64,000 nt of DNA from Paenibacillus ginsengihumi DSM 21568 (GTDB taxonomy: Bacteria; Bacillota; Bacilli; Paenibacillales; NBRC-103111), in the NCBI RefSeq assembly GCF_000380965.1, contig NZ_KB905551.1:112340-176339 (forward strand). The letters are read 5' to 3'. A program made the position numbers and the translations under genes. Position 1 is the first letter of the stretch. Every line of letters begins with the position of its first letter. The notes below the pieces were generated by a model. The model saw only the letters and a list, made by a program, of their open reading frames with translations. It was not told where the DNA came from and did no database searches. Positions 34,383 to 42,936 of this stretch are shown piece after piece.

Positions 34383-36407
34383 CTATGCGTTTGCTATACG
34401 CTCCCCTTCGAGCTCGTACAGCCAGCCTCCCCGCTCCATCAGCTCGCGGTAAGCGCCTTCCTCCGCGACCCGGCCGTCGCGCACGACGACGATCCGGTCA
34501 TAGTTGCGAACCGTCGACAGGCGGTGGGCGACCGTCACCGTCGTGCGGCCCTGCATCAGCCTCTCTAGCGCTTTCAGCACGTCGCGCTCGCTGACGTTGT
34601 CCAGCGCCGACGTCGCCTCGTCCAGCAGCACGATGCGCGGATCCTTGATGAACATCCGGGCGATCGCGATGCGCTGCCGCTGCCCGCCGGACAGCTTGAC
34701 TCCCCGTTCGCCCACCTGCGTGTCGTAGCCGCTTGGCAGCGCCATGATGAATTCGTGTGCGCAGGCTGCCTTGGCCGCCTCGACGATCTGCTCGTCGGTC
34801 GCCTCAGGGTTGCCGAAACGGATGTTGTCGCGAACCGTCGCCCCGAACAAATACGTCTCCTGGAAGACGATGCCGATCGCATCCCGCAGCTGGCTGAACG
34901 GCAAGTCCTTGAGCGGCACCCCGTCCAGCCGAATTTCGCCCTCGGCCGGATCGTAGAAGCGGGCGATCAGCTTCAGGATCGTGGACTTCCCGTTGCCGCT
35001 CGTGCCAACCAGCGCCACCCTCTCCCCAGCCCGAATCTCGAGCGAAAAATCGCGCAGCACGTCGCGCGCTCCGTACCCGAACCGGACGCTGTCAAAGCGG
35101 AGGTTGCCGCTGATGCGCGGCAGCGCCGACGGCCGCTCGGCCTCCTTCACCTCCGGATGCAGCTCCATGAACTGCTTCAGCTTCTCCCCTTGGTGCAGCA
35201 GCAGGCTCTGATCCATAAAGATCGAGACGAGCTGCGTCGACTGCCGGTTCAGCATCTGATAATACATCGTGAAGGCGACGAACTCGCCGACCGACAGCGA
35301 GCCGATCCGGTTCAGGTAAGCGCCGAAGACGAACATGACGAGCATGCCCGCAAACGATGACAGCTGCCGGGCAAGCGCCCGGAGCCCGCGGAAAATAAAC
35401 TGTTTGCGCTGGCTCTCGTTGTAGCTGTCATGCTTTTGCCCGAACCGCATGAGGTCCCACGATTCGCTGCGGTATGCCCGCATTTCCGTTATACCGCTGA
35501 TGCTTTCGTATATTTTGCGGTTCCAATCCGTCCTGCGGTCTCTGGCGACCTTGCCCCAGTAGGATGTTTTTTTCGTCAAATACGGCCCGACCATGTAATA
35601 CAGAAAAAAACAAGGCAGCGTCGCCAGCGTCAGCGGCGCGTTCATGTGCAGCACGAAGCCGAGAGCGACGAGCAGCAGCAGGCCATTGTTGATCAGATTC
35701 GGAAAATGCCGCTGGTAAATGCCCTGCACCGCCTGTACGTCGCTGTTCAGCAGCGAGAGCGTCTCGCCGACGGCGTGGCTCTCGTAATAGGAGAAGCTGA
35801 GCCGCCGCAGCTGCCGGATGCAGTCGAACTGCAGATCGCGCGACGCCTTCTCCCGGATCAGCCGGGACAGCAGATTGTTCGCCGCCATCGCCCCGAACAT
35901 GATTGCGAGAATCAGCGTAAGCCCCAGGACGATGAACTTGAACTCGCCTGTATTCCCGGCCATGACCACCTCGTCGATGATATGCTGAATAACGCGAAAG
36001 ACGCTCATCTGCGACAAGGAAATCAGCAGCCCGCAGACGATAAACAACGCCATATGCCACCCATACGGTTTCAAGTAAGCGAGAAGCCAAACATATACTT
36101 TACAATAGTGCCAGCCGTTCTTGGACGGATTCCAGGCGCAGTCCTTCTCGTCCTCGCCACCTTCGTCCCGGCTGCGCCCGCGTCCGCCCGGCCGCCCCGC
36201 TCCGAGAGCGCCGCGCTTCTCGCGCGGGTCTTCCGCTCCAGCATGGCGAAGGCGATTCCTGCGTTCCCCTGCGCCGTCCCGGTCCTTGGCCTGCTCCCGC
36301 TCCTGTATCGCTTCTTCCCATCTCTTTGTCTTATCCAAACGGCTCATCCCTTTCGGATCTTCCGTTGATTCCGCAGCGCGCGTGACGCGCGTGATAAGAT
36401 TATCCAT
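34383..36407 (-). CDS. ABC exporter half-transporter with charged N-terminal extension (first of a pair)
   Basis: 674-residue frame: about 95 extra N-terminal residues rich in Arg, Gly, Asp and Glu (GERRNRLRHAGAEDPREKRG...GGRGRSRDEGGEDEKD), then a six-helix permease domain and an ATPase with Walker A GTSGNGKST, LSGGQRQR, Walker B IVLLDEATS and H-loop VAHRLS. The start is uncertain: ATG 36407 has no clear RBS, and ATG 36347 has AAAGGG directly before it. The extension is unlike standard ABCB exporters and may be partly untranslated. Operon with the next half-transporter. Confidence 0.85.
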   Translation of the reverse strand: MDNLITRVTRAAESTEDPKGMSRLDKTKRWEEAIQEREQAKDRDGAGERRNRLRHAGAEDPREKRGALGAGRPGGRGRSRDEGGEDEKDCAWNPSKNGWHYCKVYVWLLAYLKPYGWHMALFIVCGLLISLSQMSVFRVIQHIIDEVVMAGNTGEFKFIVLGLTLILAIMFGAMAANNLLSRLIREKASRDLQFDCIRQLRRLSFSYYESHAVGETLSLLNSDVQAVQGIYQRHFPNLINNGLLLLVALGFVLHMNAPLTLATLPCFFLYYMVGPYLTKKTSYWGKVARDRRTDWNRKIYESISGITEMRAYRSESWDLMRFGQKHDSYNESQRKQFIFRGLRALARQLSSFAGMLVMFVFGAYLNRIGSLSVGEFVAFTMYYQMLNRQSTQLVSIFMDQSLLLHQGEKLKQFMELHPEVKEAERPSALPRISGNLRFDSVRFGYGARDVLRDFSLEIRAGERVALVGTSGNGKSTILKLIARFYDPAEGEIRLDGVPLKDLPFSQLRDAIGIVFQETYLFGATVRDNIRFGNPEATDEQIVEAAKAACAHEFIMALPSGYDTQVGERGVKLSGGQRQRIAIARMFIKDPRIVLLDEATSALDNVSERDVLKALERLMQGRTTVTVAHRLSTVRNYDRIVVVRDGRVAEEGAYRELMERGGWLYELEGERIANA

Positions 36408-36441
36408 CAGCTTGACGCATGATAAGATTATCCATCAGCTT
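36390..36441. repeat. Short direct repeat at the start of the ABC exporter gene
   Basis: GATAAGATTATCCATCAGCTT occurs twice in tandem (two 27-base units, GATAAGATTATCCATCAGCT + TGACGCAT or TAACAT). It overlaps the proposed upstream start codon. Confidence 0.7.
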
Positions 36442-36789
36442 AACATAGGAAGAAAGCGGTTTAAATAGATGATTTTACCCCTTTTCATGGACAATACGAT
36501 CTTTCAACGGATCAGCTGCGCGGCCGTTACGCTTCCAAGGCTGTCCCTCAGCTCGTGGGCCTGTCCTTCAACTGGTGCTCGACCGGCGGCAGCGAAGAGA
36601 GGAGTCGCATCTGCCCCAACCGCCGCTTCGGGGCAAATGGCGCCCCGGGATTCTGGACGCGCCGCGCCTGGGCAGGTCGGCAGCTTGCTCCCCATCGCAT
36701 ATTACGTTTGCCTCCCATCGCATATTCCATGCCGCTGACGCAGCACCATCAGAAGATGAAAATGGACCGCGGACCCGGGGCTATTTTCA
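36442..36789. other. Gene-free stretch
   Basis: No supported gene. The right end (about 36738-36788) is a reversed module D (GCAGCACCATCAGAAGATGAAAATGG ... GGGGCTATTTTCAAGATAG in pieces). Confidence 0.4.
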
Positions 36790-36890
36790 AGATAGACGCC
36801 TATGACGAACGACTCCTTCGTCATCGGTCGTCACCTTCGGTATTGAAAAATTCGTCGGAGGAATCCCGTCCAATTTTTCAAGATAGACCC
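36790..36890 (-). repeat. Family B hairpin repeat, reverse orientation
   Basis: A full unit reading leftward: GATAGACGCCTATGACGAACGA, CGTCATCGGTCGTCACCTTCGG, then AATTTTTCAAGATAGA. Followed by a reversed module D (36898-36962). Confidence 0.75.
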
Positions 36891-36954
36891 CCATGCCGCT
36901 TGCACGGCACCATCAGATGGTGAAAATGAGCCGCACCGCCCTGGGGGGGGGGCT

Positions 36955-37180
36955 ATTTCCAAGATAGTCCGCAAATGTTGTATTTTGTACAACAAAAACG
37001 AGGCGCCCCCCCCTGTTTGCGGCTCAATGTTGCACTTTGTGCAACATTTCGAGCGATGTTCCCGCGTTTGAAGCCAAACTCGCCCAAATTTTTGCACAAA
37101 ATGCAACATTCCCCTGCCTCTGGAGCGAAAAGGCCGGAAAATGTTGCATTTTTTGCAGAATTTTTCGCCACATGTGCTCG
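36955..37180 (-). repeat. Family A dispersed repeat, copy 3 (reverse orientation)
   Basis: Contains AAATGTTGTATTTTGTACAACA, AATGTTGCACTTTGTGCAACATT, a degenerate TTTTTGCACAAAATGCAACATT and GAAAATGTTGCATTTTTTGCAG in the order expected for an inverted copy. The whole 36.74-37.31 kb segment reads D-B-D-A-B inverted. Confidence 0.8.
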
Positions 37181-37223
37181 GTGTCGCCCGGAGAGAACCC
37201 GCAGGGTCTGTGCAAGGCACAGG

Positions 37224-37313
37224 AAGACGCCCATGACGGGCGAATCCCGCCGTCATCGGTCGTCACCTGCGGTTTGACAATTCGCCGATGAGCTTCGGCG
37301 AATTGTCAAGAGA
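37224..37313 (-). repeat. Family B unit covering the GH115 stop codon
   Basis: A reversed unit with GACGCCCATGACGG...CCGTCATCGGTCGTCACC and the hairpin arms TTGACAATTCGCCGA / TTCGGCGAATTGTCAA. The stop codon of the GH115 gene (37306-37308) lies in its last arm. Confidence 0.75.
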
Positions 37314-39399
37314 GCAAGCCGTCAGCCGCGAATTTGTCCCGCAGCAGCCTCGCCAGCTCGTCGTCAGGCAGCGGCCGCCGGTGCGTATTTTCCAAATAGA
37401 TGTATTTCTCCGTCTCGGGCATCAGGAACGCCTTGTACCAGGCGAAGCCATCCGGGCTGTCGCCGTGCATGCGCAAAAACTTGCGGGCCGTATCGACATG
37501 GTTCATCGTGTTCTCGATGTTCGTCAGCCAGTCGGCCCAATAGAAGCGCTCCCACTTGCCGTGCTCCGCTTCCCGCAGCGCCTGATAGCCTTCACGGTAG
37601 CTCCACAGCGATTCGGACGCCAGGACGAAGGCCTCAGGGTAACGTCCGCCCGCATACGCGTCGTAGGCTTCGCACAGCCGGATGAAGCCTTCGCAGCCGG
37701 ACCTGTGCAGGATGCCGTGGAAGCGGAGATGATCGCGCACCCTTTGTCCGTCCGTCTCGTTCAATGCTGGGAGCAGCGCGTCCACCTGGGCGATCCACTC
37801 CGTCCAGCGCGGCAGGCCCTCCTCGCAGCGCTGCCGGAACCAGCGCACCTGCTCGGCGAACGGCATATCGCCGGTCGCCCAGCGCAAGCCCGGATGGGCG
37901 TTCGCCGTACGGCCCTGCAGCCAGTGGCCGACGATTTTGCGGGCGGCGTGATGATAAAATTCGTCCCCCGCCCAGTCGTCCTCGTGCGGCCCATAGGCGA
38001 TGGCGTTGCCTGCATAAGTGCGGTACAGGCGCAAAATCGTCTCATGCTGCGAGCTGTAGTAGGCCTTCACGAATTGTTCCGCGTGCGCTTCGGCATCGGC
38101 GTGCCCCTCGGTCCACAGCTCGCGGATCAAATCGAGCTGGTACACGTGCGGCCGAATGTTGCCGCAGTTGAGCAGCAAATACTCGTCGGCGCCCGCGGCG
38201 AACGCCTGCATCACTTCGTCTGCGATAAATTTTGCCGGCCCCGGGAACATGGTCAAGTGATTGGAAGCCTGCAAATCGTGGAACGTCACATGATAATAAA
38301 TTCCGTGCTTGCCGCCGTCCCCGGCCGTCGGAAGCGCCGGAACACGATGATTCAGGTAGCCGTGGCGGCGCGACACCATTTTGCCGTACCCGTTGTCCGC
38401 CCACACCTTAATGACGTCCTCCGGCAGCTCGATATAGCCGCCTTTGTACAGCTCGGCGATCTCGCCGTACAGAGCGACGCAGCATACGGGATGCGCAACC
38501 TTGTCCCGGATCATGCCGTACTGCCTGCGGATGACGCGGCTGATCATCTCTCCCCGCTTCTCCGATGTATCGAAGTACGGGTCGTTCTCCCAGAACGGCC
38601 GGTCTCCCTGGCCGCGGAACGACAGCACCCAGACGACCTTGCGATCCTTCTGCTTCTCGATGGCCTCAAGCCACAAGCGTTCGAACAGCTCCGGCTCCTC
38701 CCGGTAGCTCGCGGCTTTCCCCGGATAAGCCCGGAGGAACATTTCCGCGCCGAGCGGCTCCGCATGGTGATGCGTAATCCACAGCCCCATCTCCGAGGCG
38801 ACCTCGTAATGAACGCCGGTTTTCGGCAGATCGGTGCCCGGTATGACCATATTGCCGCTGCAGCGCAGCAGCGCCTCGAACACCGGCATCCATACTTCGC
38901 GGGTCGGGGGATAAGGCTCCTTCCAGCCGATCAGGCACACCTCGTCGTTCACGAACCAGCCTCTGTAGCGCACGCGGGGCGCCGGCGAATCGTAATCCTC
39001 GCAAGGCACGCGCAGCTCCTCGCGGCGTTCGATCGTCTGATCGGCCCAGAACCAGAACGGCTGAATGCCGAGGTACACCCGGCTGAAATGAAGAATCGCA
39101 TAAATGATGCCCAAATCATCGCTGCCGACCATATGGAGGCAGAGGCGGCTCCGCTCTTCCTTGAAGCGGTAACCGAACGCCTCCGGACGATCCGCCAGCT
39201 CGTCCTCCCGGACCGCATAACGGATGCGGATCGCCGCCGCCTCCTGCGGGTCTGACGTCACCGCCGGCTCTTCGCCCAGCACAGCCAGCCAGTCCCTGGT
39301 CAGCATGCGCACCGCATGCTCTACCGGCGGAGTCATCGCTTCCGGGACTCCGATGCGAATCTTTTTCCCTAACTGCATGATCTTAGAGGAACTGCTCAT
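37306..39399 (-). CDS. Glycoside hydrolase family 115-like protein
   Basis: 697-residue protein. The block SPAPRVRYRGWFVNDEVCLIGW (about residues 140-165), the upstream LGIIYAILHFSRVYLGIQPFWFW and the later GLWITHHHAEPLGAEMFLR resemble GH115 xylan alpha-glucuronidases, which remove (methyl)glucuronic acid from xylan side chains. Shorter than the usual 800-1000 residues, and without a signal peptide, so it would act on imported oligosaccharides. ATG 39399 follows GGAGAG. Next to genes for fucose and sugar acid metabolism. A different activity within the family is possible. Confidence 0.75.
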   Translation of the reverse strand: MSSSSKIMQLGKKIRIGVPEAMTPPVEHAVRMLTRDWLAVLGEEPAVTSDPQEAAAIRIRYAVREDELADRPEAFGYRFKEERSRLCLHMVGSDDLGIIYAILHFSRVYLGIQPFWFWADQTIERREELRVPCEDYDSPAPRVRYRGWFVNDEVCLIGWKEPYPPTREVWMPVFEALLRCSGNMVIPGTDLPKTGVHYEVASEMGLWITHHHAEPLGAEMFLRAYPGKAASYREEPELFERLWLEAIEKQKDRKVVWVLSFRGQGDRPFWENDPYFDTSEKRGEMISRVIRRQYGMIRDKVAHPVCCVALYGEIAELYKGGYIELPEDVIKVWADNGYGKMVSRRHGYLNHRVPALPTAGDGGKHGIYYHVTFHDLQASNHLTMFPGPAKFIADEVMQAFAAGADEYLLLNCGNIRPHVYQLDLIRELWTEGHADAEAHAEQFVKAYYSSQHETILRLYRTYAGNAIAYGPHEDDWAGDEFYHHAARKIVGHWLQGRTANAHPGLRWATGDMPFAEQVRWFRQRCEEGLPRWTEWIAQVDALLPALNETDGQRVRDHLRFHGILHRSGCEGFIRLCEAYDAYAGGRYPEAFVLASESLWSYREGYQALREAEHGKWERFYWADWLTNIENTMNHVDTARKFLRMHGDSPDGFAWYKAFLMPETEKYIYLENTHRRPLPDDELARLLRDKFAADGLLS

Positions 39400-39417
39400 C
39401 TTCTCTCCACCCTTTCC

Positions 39418-39470
39418 TGCGTGTCTGCCGATGACAATCGAATCGCTTGTCCTGGGCGTTTCATCTACCT
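39418..39470 (+). repeat. Family B fragment upstream of the GH115 gene
   Basis: TGCCGATGACAATCGAATCGC, TTGTCCTGGGCGTTTCATC resembles the second hairpin of family B (CCGATGACGA-N-GGAATCGCTCGTCATAGGCGTC). Confidence 0.4.
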
Positions 39471-39546
39471 ACTATATCGATCAGGCGGCCGCATGCCCAA
39501 GCGTCTTTTTTCGCCGGGCTGGCAAAATTCCTGGGCGCTCTGCCGC

Positions 39547-41499
39547 CTAATCCAGCTCTTCCTTCAGCCGCACGCCTTCCGGAAGCACGGCCTCGATGCG
39601 GCGGCGCAGCGCCGGGTCCGCGTGCAGCTCTCCGCTCAGGATGCCGACCTGGCCGCTGTCCCCACGGGTGCGGATGAGCCGGCCCAGCCCTTGGCGGAGC
39701 CGCAGCAGCATGTACGGCAGGTCCACTTCCTCGAAGGGTGCAGACGATTCCTGCCGCTTCGCCATAAAGACCGGATCGCGCGGCGGATAAGGCAGCGACC
39801 AGACGATAACGTTCGACAAGGACGGGCCGGGCACGTCAAGCCCTTCCCACAGGCTGACCGCGCACAAGCTGCTCGTCTCGTCGCGCTGAAATTCAGAGAT
39901 CAAATGACTGATCTCCGCGTCGCCCTCGAACAGGAACCGCATTCCGGCACACGCCGGATGCCGGACGAGCTCCCGCTTGAAGCGCAGCAGCTCCTGCGTT
40001 GCCGGAAACAGCACGAGCGCTCTGCCTTCCGTTCGCTTTAGCAGCTGGACGGCCAGCTCCATTTTCGCATCGAACGGTTCTTCCGGAGGCAGCTTCGGAG
40101 CATAGACGTTCATCCGCTGCGCGTAATCGTAAGGGGATGGCGTGGAAAAAGACAAATAGTCCTCAACCCCGAGGCTATCGGCAATATATCGAAAATCGCC
40201 GTCCACCGACAGCGTGGCGGACGAGAAGACGAGCGGCAGCTTCAGGCTGAAGACGCGCTCCCGCAGCACATCCTTCACCATGCGCGGCATGACGGACAGC
40301 GCGAGCCCGCTGCCGCTGCCCGTAACCCAGCCGACGAACGTCTCTGGCCGCTCGAACAGTTTCAGCGCCTTCTGCATCATCTCCAGATGCTCCTCGACGA
40401 TGCGCAGCTGATATTCGTTCAGCGTATACAGCCCGCTCTCGAATACAAGCTCCTCCTCAATCGCTTCCATCAGCTGGCGAAAACGGGCTGCTTCCCGGGC
40501 GAGCGGCTCGTCCAGCGCGATCCGCTTCCGCTGGGAGCCGGGGATCTCTTCGCTGCCGCTCTCCAGCAGGCCGAACAGCGCCGCGCTCTGCTCGATCGCC
40601 TCTTCGACGCGCAGCGCCAGCGTCTCGCGGATCTCCCCCTTCAGCAGCCGGCTGATCAGCTCCTCGAACACGGACTGCTTCAGCGTATAGGTGAGCGCTT
40701 TCTGCGCAGCCGCTTCCAGCAGATGCCCTTCGTCAAAGACGACGGCGCAGTGCTCCGGCAGCAGCGGCAGCTGGCCCTCCCGTTTGCGCCCTTCGTACGT
40801 CCATACGTGCTCCATATAAAAATCGTGAGAGCAGACGATCAGGTCGGCGGACCGGCGGTAATGTTCGCGCGAGAGCGTCTGGCCGCAGCGGTGCCGCTTG
40901 TCGCAGACGAGGCAGTCCTGGAAGGCGTCCCAGTTGATGCGCCCCCACTGCTCGTCGCTGAGATGAGCGTAGTCCCTGCGGTCTCCGTATGCATGAAACG
41001 TCTGCAGCCCGCCGCGGGAGCGGACGAACGGGGGCAGTGCCTCGTACAGCTCCTCATACAGCTCGCCGTCCTCGTCTCCGAACCGCGCTTCGTCCAGCTT
41101 TTTCAGGCATACATATTGATCCGGCGACTTGCCGAGGCGGGCATCGACATTCAGACCGAGATGCCGCGACAGCTTGGCGATATCGCCCTCCGGCTTCACC
41201 AACTGCTCGATCAGCGATTCATCCGCGCAGGCGATCACGGCAGGCTTGCGCGTATAGCGCGCATAGCAGACGGCGTAGAGCAAATAGACCAGCGTTTTGC
41301 CCGTGCCGACCCCCGCTTCCGCGAAAATCACCCGCTTCTCGGCGAACGCCCGCTCCAGCTGAAACGCCATATAAATTTGCTCGTCACGCACCTCGAAGCC
41401 GCTTTCCGGCAAAATGTCGTAGAAGACGTCCGCCGCCCAGGCGCCGACCTGCGGAAGGAAGGGCTGCGTCGGATCGTATGCAAAAGGAAATCTATCCAC
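39547..41499 (-). CDS. DinG/XPD-type ATP-dependent DNA helicase
   Basis: 650-residue superfamily 2 helicase. Walker A AEAGVGTGKT in the first 60 residues, a four-cysteine candidate iron-sulfur site (YVCLKKL ... CLVCDKRHRC), the DEGH box (AVVFDEGHLLEAAAQK), and C-terminal motifs LFPATQELLRFKREL, VSLWEGLDVPGPSLSNVIVWSLPYPPRDP and RQGLGRLIRTRGD. This is the DinG/YoaA branch, which unwinds damaged or structured DNA. GTG 41499 follows GGAGG by ten bases. Monocistronic. Confidence 0.9.
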   Translation of the reverse strand: MDRFPFAYDPTQPFLPQVGAWAADVFYDILPESGFEVRDEQIYMAFQLERAFAEKRVIFAEAGVGTGKTLVYLLYAVCYARYTRKPAVIACADESLIEQLVKPEGDIAKLSRHLGLNVDARLGKSPDQYVCLKKLDEARFGDEDGELYEELYEALPPFVRSRGGLQTFHAYGDRRDYAHLSDEQWGRINWDAFQDCLVCDKRHRCGQTLSREHYRRSADLIVCSHDFYMEHVWTYEGRKREGQLPLLPEHCAVVFDEGHLLEAAAQKALTYTLKQSVFEELISRLLKGEIRETLALRVEEAIEQSAALFGLLESGSEEIPGSQRKRIALDEPLAREAARFRQLMEAIEEELVFESGLYTLNEYQLRIVEEHLEMMQKALKLFERPETFVGWVTGSGSGLALSVMPRMVKDVLRERVFSLKLPLVFSSATLSVDGDFRYIADSLGVEDYLSFSTPSPYDYAQRMNVYAPKLPPEEPFDAKMELAVQLLKRTEGRALVLFPATQELLRFKRELVRHPACAGMRFLFEGDAEISHLISEFQRDETSSLCAVSLWEGLDVPGPSLSNVIVWSLPYPPRDPVFMAKRQESSAPFEEVDLPYMLLRLRQGLGRLIRTRGDSGQVGILSGELHADPALRRRIEAVLPEGVRLKEELD

Positions 41500-41704
41500 T
41501 CTCGTGTAGCCTCCGTTAATCCATTATGAGGGAAGTCCAAAATAAAAAATCTAACACAGATTCCGAACCGATGCAATGCCGATATAGCATCGTTGTTATT
41601 GTTCTGTGATCATGTCATGAACCGATATGGCATCATTGGTTGCTGCTCCATTGCTGATACGGCTCCAGGCGGCTCATGTGCCAAGCCCGCTTCGCGGCAA
41701 CGCC

Positions 41705-41750
41705 AAAAAAACCCCGGGCCTCCCGTCGAGATGACGAAGGTCCGGGGTTT
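41705..41750 (-). terminator. Terminator of the DapA-family gene
   Basis: AACCCCGG (41710-41717) with GCCT extends the pairing to AGG-t-CCGGGGTTT (41738-41750); the minus-strand reading ends in T7. Confidence 0.85.
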
Positions 41751-41796
41751 GCGCCGCGTCCGATTATTCAGCTCAGGCGATATGATTCGATATGGC

Positions 41797-42729
41797 TCAA
41801 CAAGCGGCTTCCGCCAGCAGCTGCTGCTTCACCATGCCGCTGAGCAGCTCCAGCTGCTCCACCTCGAGCCGGTGATTGCCGCGCAGTCCGGCAGCGTCCT
41901 TGACCCGGCTGGCGGTCGTCAGGCTCAGTCCGAGCCGCTGCAAATGATATTTGGCGTTGACCGGATAATACTGCAGCTCGATCAGCGAGGCCGCGCCGAG
42001 AAAAGCCTGCAGCTTCGCCGCCAGCTCCGGCGCCTCGCGCCAATTCTCCATCAGCGACACGTACAGCTCGGGATGGAAATTGGCCATCACGCCGCTAAAG
42101 CCGGCCGCCCCCAGCTGAAGCGAGCCCAGCAGCGTCGCCGAATTGGCGTTGAAAATTTTCAGCTGGCTGCCGTCAACCGCCGCGAGCTTGGCCCGGAGCT
42201 GCTCCAGATCGCAGCACGTATCCTTCAGGAACAGGAATCTCCCGGTTTCGGCGCACCAGCTCAGCAGTTCGGGGGACAGCAGCCTTTTGTACGGATAAGG
42301 GCATTCATAGATTCCGAAGGGCACGTCCGGAATGGCGTCCAGCAGCCTCCGCGCGTGCTCCCGCCACACGCTGTCGTCGTCCTCCGCTGCAGCCAGCCGG
42401 TTGCTGACCAGCACGAGGGCGTCCACTCCGGCGGCGGCGATCCGCTTCAGCTCGGCGATCTGCTCCTCCGGCGCATCGGAAATATGCCCCGAGGCGATCA
42501 CCTGAACGCGACCTGCTGCCTTCTCTTTGACAAAACGGGCGATTTCCACTCTTTCCTCCAGCGTCAGGCAAAACATCTCGCTGGACTGGCAGACGGCGAA
42601 CAAGCCGTGCACGCCGTGCCCGATATACCATTCGACCAGCTGCTCCAGAGCAGCGTAATCGACGCGGTTCTCCGCGGTAAACGGGGTAATCATGGTCGGC
42701 CATACGCCGTTTGCTATCGATATGCTCAT
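41797..42729 (-). CDS. Dihydrodipicolinate synthase/N-acetylneuraminate lyase family aldolase
   Basis: 310-residue class I aldolase fold. The Schiff-base Lys is in FLFLKDTCCD, the catalytic Tyr in FGIYECPYPYK, and the N-terminal WPTMITPFTAENRVDYAALEQLVEWYI is typical. The usual G-[TS]-T-G-E pyruvate-binding motif is altered to VCQSSEMFCLTLEER, so it is not a housekeeping DapA. It lies 207 bases downstream of fucI on the same strand and ends in a terminator, suggesting cleavage of a 2-keto-3-deoxy sugar acid in the same pathway (inference). ATG 42729 has AAAGGAA upstream. Confidence 0.85.
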   Translation of the reverse strand: MSISIANGVWPTMITPFTAENRVDYAALEQLVEWYIGHGVHGLFAVCQSSEMFCLTLEERVEIARFVKEKAAGRVQVIASGHISDAPEEQIAELKRIAAAGVDALVLVSNRLAAAEDDDSVWREHARRLLDAIPDVPFGIYECPYPYKRLLSPELLSWCAETGRFLFLKDTCCDLEQLRAKLAAVDGSQLKIFNANSATLLGSLQLGAAGFSGVMANFHPELYVSLMENWREAPELAAKLQAFLGAASLIELQYYPVNAKYHLQRLGLSLTTASRVKDAAGLRGNHRLEVEQLELLSGMVKQQLLAEAAC

Positions 42730-42936
42730 AACCGCTTCCTTTCCGGGGCAGCCAGCGCAGCCCCGCTTAAGATGAACGCCCGCCGGCTGTACCTGGTGCC
42801 CTGGTACGGGGCGCTCGGGATATAGTGCGGACAGATGCAGCGGCGAACGCCGATCCGGGCAGACTTCTGCCAGGCCTAGCCGCGCGCGGTGTCCGCAGCA
42901 TCACGGCGATGGGGGGCTCGGGCGAAAGCCCCGTCA

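Noticed and set aside
37288..39255. 655-codon plus-strand open frame opposite the GH115 gene
   Set aside because: It is the antisense mirror of a GC-rich gene; no RBS, Arg/His/Pro-rich translation, no family motif.
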